Source: Vicia villosa (Eukaryota; Streptophyta; Magnoliopsida; Fabales; Fabaceae). Taken from it: a stretch of 64,000 nucleotides of DNA. Position 1 is the first letter of the stretch. Every line of letters begins with the position of its first letter. Below, piece after piece: positions 23,796 to 33,733 of the stretch. The notes below the pieces were generated by a model. It made no database searches, had not been told where the DNA came from, and was given only the letters and a program-made list of their open reading frames with translations. The DNA lies in contig NC_081185.1 of NCBI RefSeq assembly GCF_029867415.1, positions 32,502,245 to 32,566,244 on the forward strand, read 5' to 3'. A program made the position numbers and the translations under genes.

Positions 23796-24030
23796 TGACG
23801 TCATAATCATTTATGACTCTGTTTCCAAAACGTCTTGTCATTTTCAAAGATGTATACTCATAACTTACATTCCCACGTTCTGGTCTTACTTCATGATCAT
23901 TACTCCTATATACTAGGAGTGAAGCTAAGAACTATTCGACCGCCGTTGGATTAAATCAACGCCTGCCGCGTGTCTCTTGGCTTTTACCCAAAAGATTTGA
24001 AAGGGTTTCCGTTAAACCTTTAAATACCTG
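23796..24030 (+). promoter_or_regulatory. Putative promoter of antisense plant-mobile-domain gene
   Basis: A palindromic TGACGTCA (23796-23803), the core of plant bZIP sites, is followed at about 220 bp by TTTAAATACC (24019-24028), a TATA-like box roughly 165 bp before the ATG at 24191. A second TATA-like CATATAAC is at about 24043. The gene at 28418 has a similar arrangement. This is pattern-based; no transcript start is known. Confidence 0.45.
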
Positions 24031-24190
24031 AACTCTTACCTTCATATAACTTTCACCTCTATTTCCTCATTCTTTCCACAAAAAAGAACGTTTCTGGTTA
24101 TACTCAAACCCATTTCCAAAATCAAACTTACTCATAGCGTCTTCCTCAAACGTTCTTCAACCAGCTTTGAAACTTCAAAAATCTACACAG

Positions 24191-27100
24191 ATGGGGGATC
24201 AAGAGTACATACCAAACCCAAATACTGCAGAAGTGCGCGCCATTTATGCTTCTCAGGTAATCATTCCCTTTGAACTTTCTGGAAAAACTCATGCCTTCAT
24301 GGGTCCTTTACCAGGAGAAACTAACTCCTCTCTGAATAAGTTCTTTCCTGCTTACTATAAAACTAGGCCTCTAGTTAGCAAGAATAAGATAGATGAAGAT
24401 GGCCGTCCCATCTTAACAGATCCTACCGGTGCAGAAGAAACTTCGACTGCGACCCTTTCAACCTTAGAGAAAATTAGGTTAAACTATGTAACCAATTTTG
24501 TGAAAGTCTTTAGGTCCATCCCTTTAGCAAAGGACCCTGAATTGTACTATGCCTGGTTAGCAAGGGTAGAAACGCAAAAGGCATCTTTCTGGGAACAATT
24601 AGGGATTTATGACCTAATTAAATTATCTAAAACAGGTCTAGAATATAACCAAACCATGTTAGTAGCGTCAGTCCACTTCTGGGATGCTTCCCATAATACT
24701 TTCCATCTTCCCTGTGGAATGGTCACTCCCACCCTTTTTGACGTAGCCGCTATCACAGGGCTTCGACCAACTGGAGAAACCTTCGATCCCAATGTCATGG
24801 ATACTGATACCATTAATTTTAACGAAGCGACAGTTACTTATACTTCTTTTATCCAAAAATACCATTACGAAGCAAATGCGGTAGTTTCGGACGAAGAACA
24901 TATTGCTTTTCTGGCGCTATGGCTTTCGAGGTGCGTTTTCTGTTCTAGGTCTATACAGGTAGCAAAGAGGTACCTTTGTATGGCTAATCAGCTGCATGCT
25001 GGCAAAAGATTAAACCTAAGCCAATTAATTTTAGGTATCCTCTATGAAAACCTCGGTGAGGCAACAGACCTCGTTAAGAGCTATAAATCAGGATCCCTGC
25101 TCTTTGCTGGTCCTTTCTGGTTTCTGCAACTGTGGCTCAATGCTACTTTCGAAGCTCACCTCCCATTTTGGGGTATTTTCAACGAAGAAGATCCCAACAT
25201 AAAAAATCGAACTGTAGAAGGAACACGGTTGGCTCTGCTCACTCCAAAAGAAGAGACTGGGAAGCTTCGCGAACATTTTTTAGCATATACCATGATGTTC
25301 GCCCAACGTTATCAATTCAGCCCTTCGATGGCTCCATTCGTAAACAGGACAGTGGGTCCTGAATGGTTCACTCGAAAGTTTCCAGAAATGTCTCAGGATC
25401 AAGAGGTGGACTCCATGACCATTTGGGAAGTTTTTCTCACTCCAAGGCTATTCTATCACCGACTTCGACCCTCCAAGGGCCAATGTGTTCTTCTTGGATA
25501 CCAACCAAATCTTGTATCAAGACAGTTTGGATTAGTCCAGGTGAAACCCAAATGCTTATATGACAAAAGGAACCACATGTGTCTATACACTTTACATCTA
25601 ACTGAAGAAGAATGTGAGTCCAAAATTGCCAGATACGCTGGTGTTGCCAATCTTTCCCCCATTCCTTTCGAACATGCCTTTTATTCTACTCCAGATTTCC
25701 AACAATGGTGGACAGATTACTACACCATGCAAATCTTCGATGCTGAAAGCCTTACTCGAGAACTAATTGAAGCTTTTGCTGATGTGCAGGAAAACTTTCA
25801 CAAAGGTACTTCGACTCATATTAAAGAAATACAAGCTTTTCAAAAATTCTTTGAAACTATTTACAGGCCTGATGATATTAGTCGGACCGTTCGTGAAGCT
25901 GCAGTTATTTTACGTGAAAAGTTTTCTGCTAAACTGGATAAGTTGAAACTGCCCCCGTCTGTTCGACCAGAACTACGTTATGAAGTGGCTTTCAAACTTA
26001 ATCCTCCAAAATTCCATCCACTGCCAAGCGCTGATTTTGGTGTGGCTTTGAGCCCTCCTTTCCCAGACTGGTTCATGTGTGGGAATGCTTTTAAAATTCT
26101 TCAAGAACAAACTAAAAAACACGTTGAACGAGTGGTCCCGACTAAGCATACCCTGGATACTTTCAAAGGACATCTCCATATAGATCTTGAACATGTTCGC
26201 GTCTTGACTCCAATACCTGAAGGTTTGGGTTTAGCCATTCTTTCGACTAGCTTTTCCTTTTGTACTGAAACACTGATTCCAATTTTACTTGCAGCTGTTA
26301 CTCGAAAGAGAAAGATCAAAGAAATCCCTGCGCAGAAAGCTTCTGAAGTTTCGAAGAGCAACAAGCCAAGTGGGAGTGACTCTATCACCACTGATAAGAA
26401 ACCCACGGTATATACATACTTTATATTTCGCTTGTATATCTTGTAAATCATACTTACTTTACTCAATCTGCATTTTCAGAGCTCGAAGCCTCCGACACAT
26501 TCGAAGCGAAAAGCTTCTCAAATAGTCGTTTCAGATGACGATGACAAATCTCCTCCTCGAACCAGACAAGCCCAAAAGAAAAAACAGAAGGCCGTCACTC
26601 CTTTAGGAAAAGAAAAGGGATCTGGGTCTTCGAAAACTACGTCACCGGGTGAAAAGGTATCTTCTGAAGAGTCACCTTTAAAAGGTGGTAGTAACGTTCT
26701 TGTTGTAGAGAGCCACAACTCGAGTCCAGATAACATTCCAACCAAGGTATTTGGGTTTCACAACATAATCATCTTTATAGACTTTAACTTATACAATTAA
26801 GTTAACGTTTTACCTTATGATTGTAGGATGATGTTGGCACAGCCACTTCTGATCTTAAAGCCTTCACCCTCACTATTGACCTTGATAATCTCCAAGGTAA
26901 GTGCATGTTCTTTCTTATGGCAACGAGATTTCTTGCAACCTTCCCACCATAATATGTTCTCATTACTCCATGCAGACAAATCTCACGTGCTTTCGCCAGT
27001 TGTCGAAGACGCTCAGCATCGACCATAGTTTCTCCTGAAACTACTTCGACGCCTGCCCCAACAAAGCCTACCCCTTCAGATTTGGAGCAACTTAAGCAAA

Positions 27101-27819
27101 CTGATCCTCTCAGCTTCCTCAAGGCCATGATGAGTATTGATAATACTTCGTCCTCTGAGCTCGAAACTTCTCCAGCTGTTCAGACAGAATCTGGTGACAA
27201 AGAGGATACTTCTGGTCTTCTTCATCAGATAAAGGAAAAGTTCTTCGAAACCAACCTTGTCGAAATTCTTAGTAAGGATCCTACCAAAGGTCATAGCTTG
27301 AATCAACTTTTGAAAAAGGTGGATCTGCTTCTGGTTTCAACAGAAGTCTCAGAGGTGATTGTTTTGCTGGATTCTTTGATCGAACAGCTTCAGTCAAACA
27401 TTCTTCGACGTCGAAATGTTGATGAACAACTTACTACAAAGGTGGCTTCTCATAGTTCATCTTGGAAAGCTGCTACTGATGCGACGAAGAAGGGTGATGC
27501 TCTCAAGCTTAAACGCTCAGAGAAACAAAAAGAGTGTGACGAATGTGAGCAGAGTATCAAATCCTGGAAGCAGGAAATTATTAAGCTTGAAGAGAAGATA
27601 AAAGAGGCTGAATCTCGTAAGGCAACAATTCAACAAATCAGTGAGCAAGAATTGATTGAAGTTGCACATTTAGGAATCCAGCATTTCGAAGCTGCGTAGA
27701 AACTAGTACCCGAAATCGAAGAATTGAAGAAACAACGGGCTTTGATTGAACTTCGCATGTCTTCATGGGAGGTTCAGTATTTGAAGATAAGAGACCATCT
27801 TCCCAGGGATTTCAATTAA
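24191..27819 (+). pseudogene. Antisense plant-mobile-domain (PMD) gene with three introns and coiled-coil C-terminus
   Basis: Plus strand, opposite to gag-pol. I choose ATG 24191 (MGDQEYIPNPN). Exon 1 ends at 26407 (phase 0). GT-AG introns are 26408-26479, 26747-26826 and 26897-26975; exons 2 and 3 are 26480-26746 and 26827-26896. The N-terminal 500 residues match the plant mobile domain (PF10536 type): FHLPCGMVTPTLFDVAAITG, AFLALWLSRCVF, GPFWFLQLWL and FEHAFYSTPDFQQWW. Exon 2 is basic and Ser-rich. The last exon encodes a Lys/Glu-rich coiled coil (RRRNVDEQLTTK, KLEEKIKEAESRK). Breaks: a 1-nt frame change between about 26976 and 27028, where the spliced frame meets TAG 27026, and TAG at 27697 with the frame open again to TAA 27817. 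PMD proteins of host genomes act in silencing; a role here is unknown. Confidence 0.8.
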
Positions 27820-28111
27820 TCATTTCAAACCTTGTACTTTATTTTGTGATGCGCACTTATTTTTCTTTGTAATCGAATTCCTCCATGAATAATATAAATA
27901 TGCGCACCTTTTGTCTTTCAATTTACCCATTTATTTCATTTTGCAATGATCATGAGTAACACTCTAGCAATTTCTTCAAATCTTGCCAAAATATATTTTT
28001 ATTGCCACAGTAATCTTAATAAATGTAAGCACGTGACCTGATTATCCTTCGCACCCCTTTTAGCCTAGACTTGACGTTTCTACTCCCTTAGCCGTAACCA
28101 TCATTAAGTGA
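27820..28111 (+). other. 3' flank of PMD gene / upstream of second antisense gene
   Basis: AATAATATAAATA near 27890-27902 could serve as a plant poly(A) signal region. No gene in this interval. Confidence 0.4.
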
Positions 28112-28291
28112 TGACGTCACTTTCTTCAAAACGTCTCTTTAAGACGTGCGTGCACCAGTTTTTCATGATTGCATCTCAACTTCCAAGGGCGGGAAACGGC
28201 GGAAGCCATAACTTCTCTTTGGAATACCAAACGCGGTCTAATCAATCATTAAAATTAAACCGTTCCTTTATTGCCCCAGGTCTATATAAAG
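28112..28291 (+). promoter_or_regulatory. Putative promoter of second antisense gene
   Basis: TGACGTCA at 28112-28119 is followed by AAAACGTCT, as near 23837, and by a good TATA box CTATATAAAGG at about 28283-28292. The ATG at 28418 lies about 130 bp downstream. Confidence 0.55.
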
Positions 28292-28417
28292 GATTAGCAT
28301 TATACTTCTTTCTTCACACTTGCTTCAAAACTCTTGTCCAAGACTGCGTTTCTCTTCTTGCATTCTCTCAAAACACAGAGTCTGAGAAAAACCCTTTTCA
28401 AACTTTTTCTTCTCCAC

Positions 28418-29149
28418 ATGGCACTACCTCTCACTTACAATAACATTAGGGCTTGCATAAAAAAGGAGTTCAAACTCTCTGAAGAGGAGTTTGATGAGAA
28501 CCTCATAAGCATCAGTGCCCTTTTTTCCAACCAAGAACTTGATTTCTACTATGAAATCCTAGAGGGACCTGTTTATCCCAACATGCTAGCAGACTTCTGG
28601 ATGTTTGCGTCTCTACGCATAGATCCGGAAGGCAGAACTACTATAGTCTCCGAGGTTCGACGTGCCCACATTAGAATCACTCCTTCCACCATCTCTGACC
28701 TGATGAGATGTAACAACTCTGGTGAGACCTTTGATGACAATAGCTTCAACATGACTACTCATCTTCTATTGAGGACTCTTATGGATAACGATCCCTTCAG
28801 CGCCAAAGTCATCAGGGTTTGGCATCAACTGCTCGTGGGTAACTTTCATCCACGAAACCATGATCAAAACAGCATCATGGTGGAGGACTTGGAATTTATC
28901 CTCTGTGCCCTTCGTGGGGAGAAAATCAACTTCCCTTTAATGATTTTCAAAGGGCTTGTTGAAGCAGTTTTCATGGCTGCTGCTCGTCAAGGGGTTGTAA
29001 CCTGTCTTCCATATGGAAGGCTCTTATCTTACATATTCCTCAAAAAGGGAATAGTAAGGAGGATGCGCAACTCTGGATCCATGGACATGTTCGAGGCAGA
29101 AAGCTTGCCCATGTTGCCCCTAGAGGGTTTAGACCAAAGGATCAATTAG
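28418..29149 (+). CDS. Antisense gene, putative plant transposon-type domain protein
   Basis: Single exon of 243 codons on the plus strand; I choose ATG 28418 (MALPLTYNNIRACIKKEF) because it lies downstream of the TATA box, whereas the frame further upstream has no ATG context. Motifs are GPVYPNMLADFWMFASLR (about residue 49), RAHIRITPSTISDLM, VWHQLLVGNFHPR and MVEDLEFILCALRGEKI. These match the env-position ORF of the Maximus element at 5709-5254, and I place both in the family annotated as putative plant transposon protein (PF20167 type). The frame is intact. It is convergent with pol, ending 225 bp from the pol stop. Function is not known; no catalytic motif is evident. Confidence 0.8.
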   Translation: MALPLTYNNIRACIKKEFKLSEEEFDENLISISALFSNQELDFYYEILEGPVYPNMLADFWMFASLRIDPEGRTTIVSEVRRAHIRITPSTISDLMRCNNSGETFDDNSFNMTTHLLLRTLMDNDPFSAKVIRVWHQLLVGNFHPRNHDQNSIMVEDLEFILCALRGEKINFPLMIFKGLVEAVFMAAARQGVVTCLPYGRLLSYIFLKKGIVRRMRNSGSMDMFEAESLPMLPLEGLDQRIN

Positions 29150-29374
29150 GAGGTAGTTTGTTTTAGGTTTTTTATGTTTTGGATTTTGTGACCTTCAATG
29201 TTTAGGGAACCACCTTTCCTGTAATGAATGTACTCTTTTAATATTAATGGAATTATGGAAGATATTTTTGAAGTTTCTTCGTCTTCTTCTTTATTTGCCA
29301 TACATGTTTGTTTGAACACAAAGCCATTTTGGTGTTAGTTCAACCATTTTGGCTCACGTAGTACACCTCAATAT
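29150..29374. other. Convergent intergenic region
   Basis: Lies between the stop of the plus-strand gene and the stop of minus-strand pol. AATATTAATGGAATTATGG near 29241 may act in 3'-end formation of the plus-strand transcript. No gene. Confidence 0.4.
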
Positions 29375-31509
29375 CTACGTTTTTGCAATCTTTACTTCAT
29401 GCATGCTTGGTTTGTATCTCTTCAGATACTTCCCGTTTACTCTTAAGATCCTGCGCTCTTCTGCTAACCCTTCTATCTTGTAAGCGTTATTCGAGAATAC
29501 TTTCAAGATTCGAAAGGTTCCCTCCCAGTGTGGAGACCATTTACCAAGTGCTTGATTCTTTCGATCTATAGGTAAAATAACTTTCCAAACTAAGTCATTA
29601 TTGATAAAAGTTTTACCTTTCACCTTTTTGTTGTATGCTCTGGACACTCTTTCTTTTTGTCTTTTTATCATCTCTAATGCTCGAAGTCTGTCTTCGTCCA
29701 AGTCTACTAGTTCATTCATCATCAACTCCCAATACATGTTAGGAGGGATTTCTGCCTATCTTTGTATCCGAAGTGACTGCAAATATATCTCAACTGGGAG
29801 TACTGCGTCATGTCCAAATGTCAATTGGAAAGGCGTAGTGTTTGTAGCTTCTTTTGGAGATGTTCGACAAGCCCAAAGCGCTTGGTCCAAGGTTTTGTGC
29901 CAACTCTTAGGCTTTTTTCCCACAAGTTTCTTTATGAGACCGATTATTATCTTGTTTGCTGCTTCGACTTGTCCATTTGCCTGAGCATAGTAAGGTGTAG
30001 AAGTAAACAACTTGAAGCCTATTTCTTTGGCGAAGTCTTGCATTTTTCGCCCAGTGAACACTGATCCTTGATCTGTGGTTATACTTTCTGGGATTCCAAA
30101 TCTGTATATGATGTGTTTCTGAATAAACTCAATCACATCCTCTTGGTCTACGTTCGTCAGTGGTATCGCTTCGACCCATTTTGTGAAGTAGTCTATTCCT
30201 ACTAATATGTATCTTTGACCCTTCGAGGATTTAGGGTGAATTTCTCCAATCAGATCCAATGCCCAGCCTCTGAAAGGCCATGGTTTTATTATTGAACTTA
30301 ATTCATTCGCTGGAGCGTGTTGAATACCTGCATGCTCTTGGCATTCTTGACACCCTTTTGCAAATTCTATGCAGTCTTTTAACATAGAAGGCCAATACAT
30401 TCCATATCGAAACAGAAGCCATTTCATTTTGTGCCCCGCTTGATGTGCCCCACATGCTCCACTGTGCACATTTGAGAGAGCCAAATATGCTTCTGCTTCT
30501 CCCAGACATTTCAACAAGACTCCTTCAGGAGTTTTCTTGAACAATTCGTTCCCCATCAGGAAATATGATAAAGCTCTATACTTCACCTTTCTATCTGTGT
30601 CTGTCGAAGGATCTTTTAGATAGTTCACAATTGGGCTCCTCCAATCTGTGTCCGCTAAAGAGTCTATGTTTAATACCTCAAACTCTTCTTTGCTGGCAAA
30701 ACCTAATTGTGAATTCTCCAGGTCACTTGGGGAAAGCTTGGTAGCCATTGCTTTTCCTCTTACTTCGATCGGTTCCTCTAATTTCTCTTTCGATACCTTG
30801 TATCCTGAGGCTAACTGTGCCAGATCGTTTGCTTCTTGATTCTTGGTCCTCGAAACGTGATTTAACTCCACATATTCAAATTTTTTAAGCAGCCTATTTG
30901 CTATGACAAAGTACATGATCAAGTTTTCTTTGATGCATTTGTACTCCTTTGTTAGTTGCTTGATCACTAGTTCGGAGTCTCCTTTAATTTCGACTCTGGT
31001 TGCCCCCAATTCTAACAAAGCTTCAAGTCCAGCAATCAATGCTTCATATTCAGCTTTGTTGTTGGAGCATAAGGGACCTTCAATCTTGTACTTGAGCTTT
31101 GTTGGAATTCCATCAGGAGAAATTATCAATATTCCAACACCAGTTCCCTCTCTATGAGTCGAACCATCGAAGTATAGATTCCAAGGCTTCAAGTCTACAT
31201 ATTGTTGAGGGTTCTCAACTACTGCATGGTCAACAATGAAATCTGATACAATCTGACCTTTCATTTCCTTAAGAGGTTGAAATATTAGTGAGTATTCAGT
31301 AAGGGCTAAAGCCCATTTGCCAATTCGACTATGCAATATTGGCTTTGATAGCATATGTTTGATAACATCACAATGAGACGAAACATAAACATCAACTGGC
31401 TTTATATAATACTTAAGTTTGATACAAGAGAAATATAAACAAAGGCAGAGTTTTTCTATTGCACTATACCTAGTCTCTGCATCATTGAGTACCCTACTTA
31501 AATAATAAA
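29375..31509 (-). pseudogene. Tat pol, 3' part: RNase H domains and integrase
   Basis: It resumes after the MITE with YYLSRVLNDAETRYS, the connection/RNase H-like domain of RT. A second, separate RNase H follows: LYFDGSTHREGTGVG, NKAEYEALIAG, GDSELVIKQL and QEANDLAQLAS give the D-E-D-D set. Two RNase H modules in series is a mark of the Tat branch. Integrase has the zinc end HSGACGAHQAGHK and CQECQEH, then WALDLIGEI, TTDQGSVF and NGQVEAANK for the D,D,E triad, and GKWSPHWEGTFRI near the C-terminus. A single TAG at 29756-29758 breaks the C-terminal part; the same frame continues to 29375. Apart from this the enzyme looks complete. Confidence 0.92.
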
Positions 31510-31803
31510 GGGTTAATGAACTTTTTCGTCCCTTTAAATATTTCAAATTTTGTTTTTAGTCCCTCCAAAATTTTCCTTCAAGAAATCGTCCCTACAAAAT
31601 TTTTCTTCTGAACTATTGGTCCCTAACGTCAAATTTCGTAGCTAATCGGTGGCTAAAGTCGTAGCTAATCTCTAGCAAATTTGACGTTAGGGACCAATAG
31701 TTTAGACAAGAAATTTTGAATGGACGATTTCTTAAAGAAAATTTTTGGAGGGACTAAAAACGAAATCTGCAATATTTTGAGGGACCAAAAAGTTCATTAA
31801 CCC
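31510..31803. mobile_element. MITE, Mutator-like, inserted in Tat pol
   Basis: 294 bp, with terminal inverted repeats opening GGGTTAATGAACTTTTT and one mismatch in the first 24 bases. AATAATAAA occurs on both sides (31501-31509 and 31804-31812), a 9-bp target duplication typical of Mutator-like elements. Inner sequences also pair (GTCCCTAACGTCAAATTT against AAATTTGACGTTAGGGAC), so most of the element can fold on itself. It splits the RT-RNase H connection of pol between two Tyr codons. No coding capacity. Confidence 0.92.
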
Positions 31804-32868
31804 AATAATAAATGGCTCTTTCGATGCCATTTTCATCTTCTTGTGCTAACATACTGCCTATTGTATTATCTGAAGCTGAAATATATAGGCGCATGTGCTT
31901 CTTCCCATTTGGGGGAGACAAAATTGGTGGATGGATCAAGTATTGCTTGATTTTATCAAAAGCTTCTTGATGTTCAACACGCCATTCGAACTTTTCTTGC
32001 TTGAGTCGAAGTAGAGGGGAGAAAGCTTGTGTGCGTCCACTCAAATTAGAGATAAACCTTCTTAAGAAGTTTATCTTCCCCAGCAAGGACTGCAATTCTT
32101 TCTTCGTGGATGGAGGCTTAGTTTCCATGATAGCCTTCGTTTTATTCTGGTTAATTTGTATTCCCTTCTTGTGGACTACGAAGCCCAGGAAATCTCCAGC
32201 CTCGTGGTTCTGATGAACTTGCATCGTAGAAGTCTTTCGACCTCTGCTTTGATCTTTGAATGAATTTCTGGTGCGAACCTTCTAGGAGTTTGCTTTATGT
32301 GCTTTCTCCCTTCCTTTATGGGTAGCTTTAATTCGACCAAATCTCGCCCCAAACCTGGCATCTCGTCATAATCCCATGCGAAGTAATCTTTATTTTCCTT
32401 CAGCAACGTGATGACTTTTGACTTCAGCGTTGGCGCCAGTTTCGCACTGATGTATGTTACCCTCTTCTGATCTCCATCTCTGAGATTTACTTCTTTGAGT
32501 GGATCTTGGGCTAACATTTTGATACTTGCCCCCATTGGGTCTTTCTCAAAACCCAAAGGCTCTTCGTCGTAGATTGCATCCAATCTTTGACTTATCTCTT
32601 CTCCTGAGATCTCTTCGACTCGAACTGGATCTTCAGGTAGTTGAGGGATCATATGTATCCCCGAATCTGGCGTTTCCTCCTTTCTTAGACCTGCATTAAC
32701 CAACATGTTTGATAATTCGGCTTCAAGAGCCGTCTTTCTTTTATTCTCGGCTATATAAGCCGAAATCTTTTCGAAAAATGATAACTTAGACATCATCAAC
32801 GTCGTCATGCCAGCCTGTTGGCCGTATTGTTGGATAATGCTCCATTGGTGCGGTATCTTCTGGGCCAT
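31804..32868 (-). pseudogene. Tat reverse transcriptase with catalytic core deleted
   Basis: The N-terminal part (32868-about 32200) reads through NKDYFAWDYDEMPGLG, KQTPRRFAPEI and KFIRTTR, typical of the start of gypsy RT. It then joins, out of frame at about 32200, to GDFLGFVVHKKGIQIN, KELQSLLGKINFLRRFI and SPLLRLKQEKFEW, the thumb. The palm with the YIDD box and preceding conserved blocks is missing, several hundred bp by comparison with the family. The remaining frame stops at the MITE. No RT activity can be expected from this copy. Confidence 0.9.
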
Positions 32869-33733
32869 CCATTATTTCCCTATTCCATTGGAAACCATTT
32901 GGGTGTAAAGACAAGTAATACAACGCATTCTTGTTTGGGGTGTATATATCTTCCGCAGCATGGCAAGGTCCTATGTTTGCCAAGTTCCTATTGAAGTTAG
33001 TCTTATTAACTTGGTTAACTTCAGCCATGTAGTAACTCTGATCCCCCTCGATATTCTCTACTATGCCATCTTCTCTCCAAATGGTTAACCTTTGATGTAT
33101 TGTCGAAGGCACAACAGCAACTCCATGGATCCATTCCCTTCCGAGCAAGAGGTTATAATTTGCTTTCGTTGGTATGACCATAAACATAGTTGGCCTTGTG
33201 ACTGAACCCACCGTTAGATTTACTTGGACAACTCCCAAGGTTTGCCCTATTTTGCCTTCGTAGTTAGACAAAACCATGTTATGTGGCCTTATATCAGTAT
33301 TAAACATACCAATTCTTTTCAGCATGTATTGGGGCATTAGGTTCACCGCTGCCCCTCCATCTACTAGGACTTTATTAATGCCAACATTTTCAATCTTAGA
33401 CCTTATATAGAGTGGTTTCAAATGGTCTCGCATACCTTCATCAGGCCTTTCGAAGAAAGCATTCTGCTCTTCAACTGCACCATTGTTCAGCACATAGTAA
33501 CACACAGGTCTGTGTTTCGCCATCTCTTCGACGTCAGCCTCTTCACAATCTTCAACTTCAGTTTCTTGATTAAACTCATGAGGGAGTACAGATACAACAT
33601 TGCAGTTGAGGTTTATAGATGATACTCCATCAGAGTCAAAATCATTTGTCATTCTATCATCTTCTTTCCAAAGGCTGGAATGCATCTTTTCCTCTTCTTT
33701 CTCATTTTCATAATCGAACAACTTGCGTTCCAC
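32786..33733 (-). pseudogene. Tat protease region
   Basis: An open frame with VLVDGGAAVNLMPQYML, the Tat form of the retroviral aspartic protease motif (DGG/DGA rather than DTG), then VNLTVGSVTRPTMFMVIP and NYNLLLGREWIHG, the second half of the fold. The frame has no ATG of its own at the start and is reached from gag only through a 1-base change near 33768. It overlaps the RT frame by 83 bp in another frame (32868-32786). It would cleave Gag-Pol in working relatives. Confidence 0.85.

Noticed and set aside
24191..29149. Two host genes trapped between repeats
   Set aside because: They lie between integrase and polypurine tract of one element with a single target duplication, a position where Tat elements are known to carry extra ORFs.
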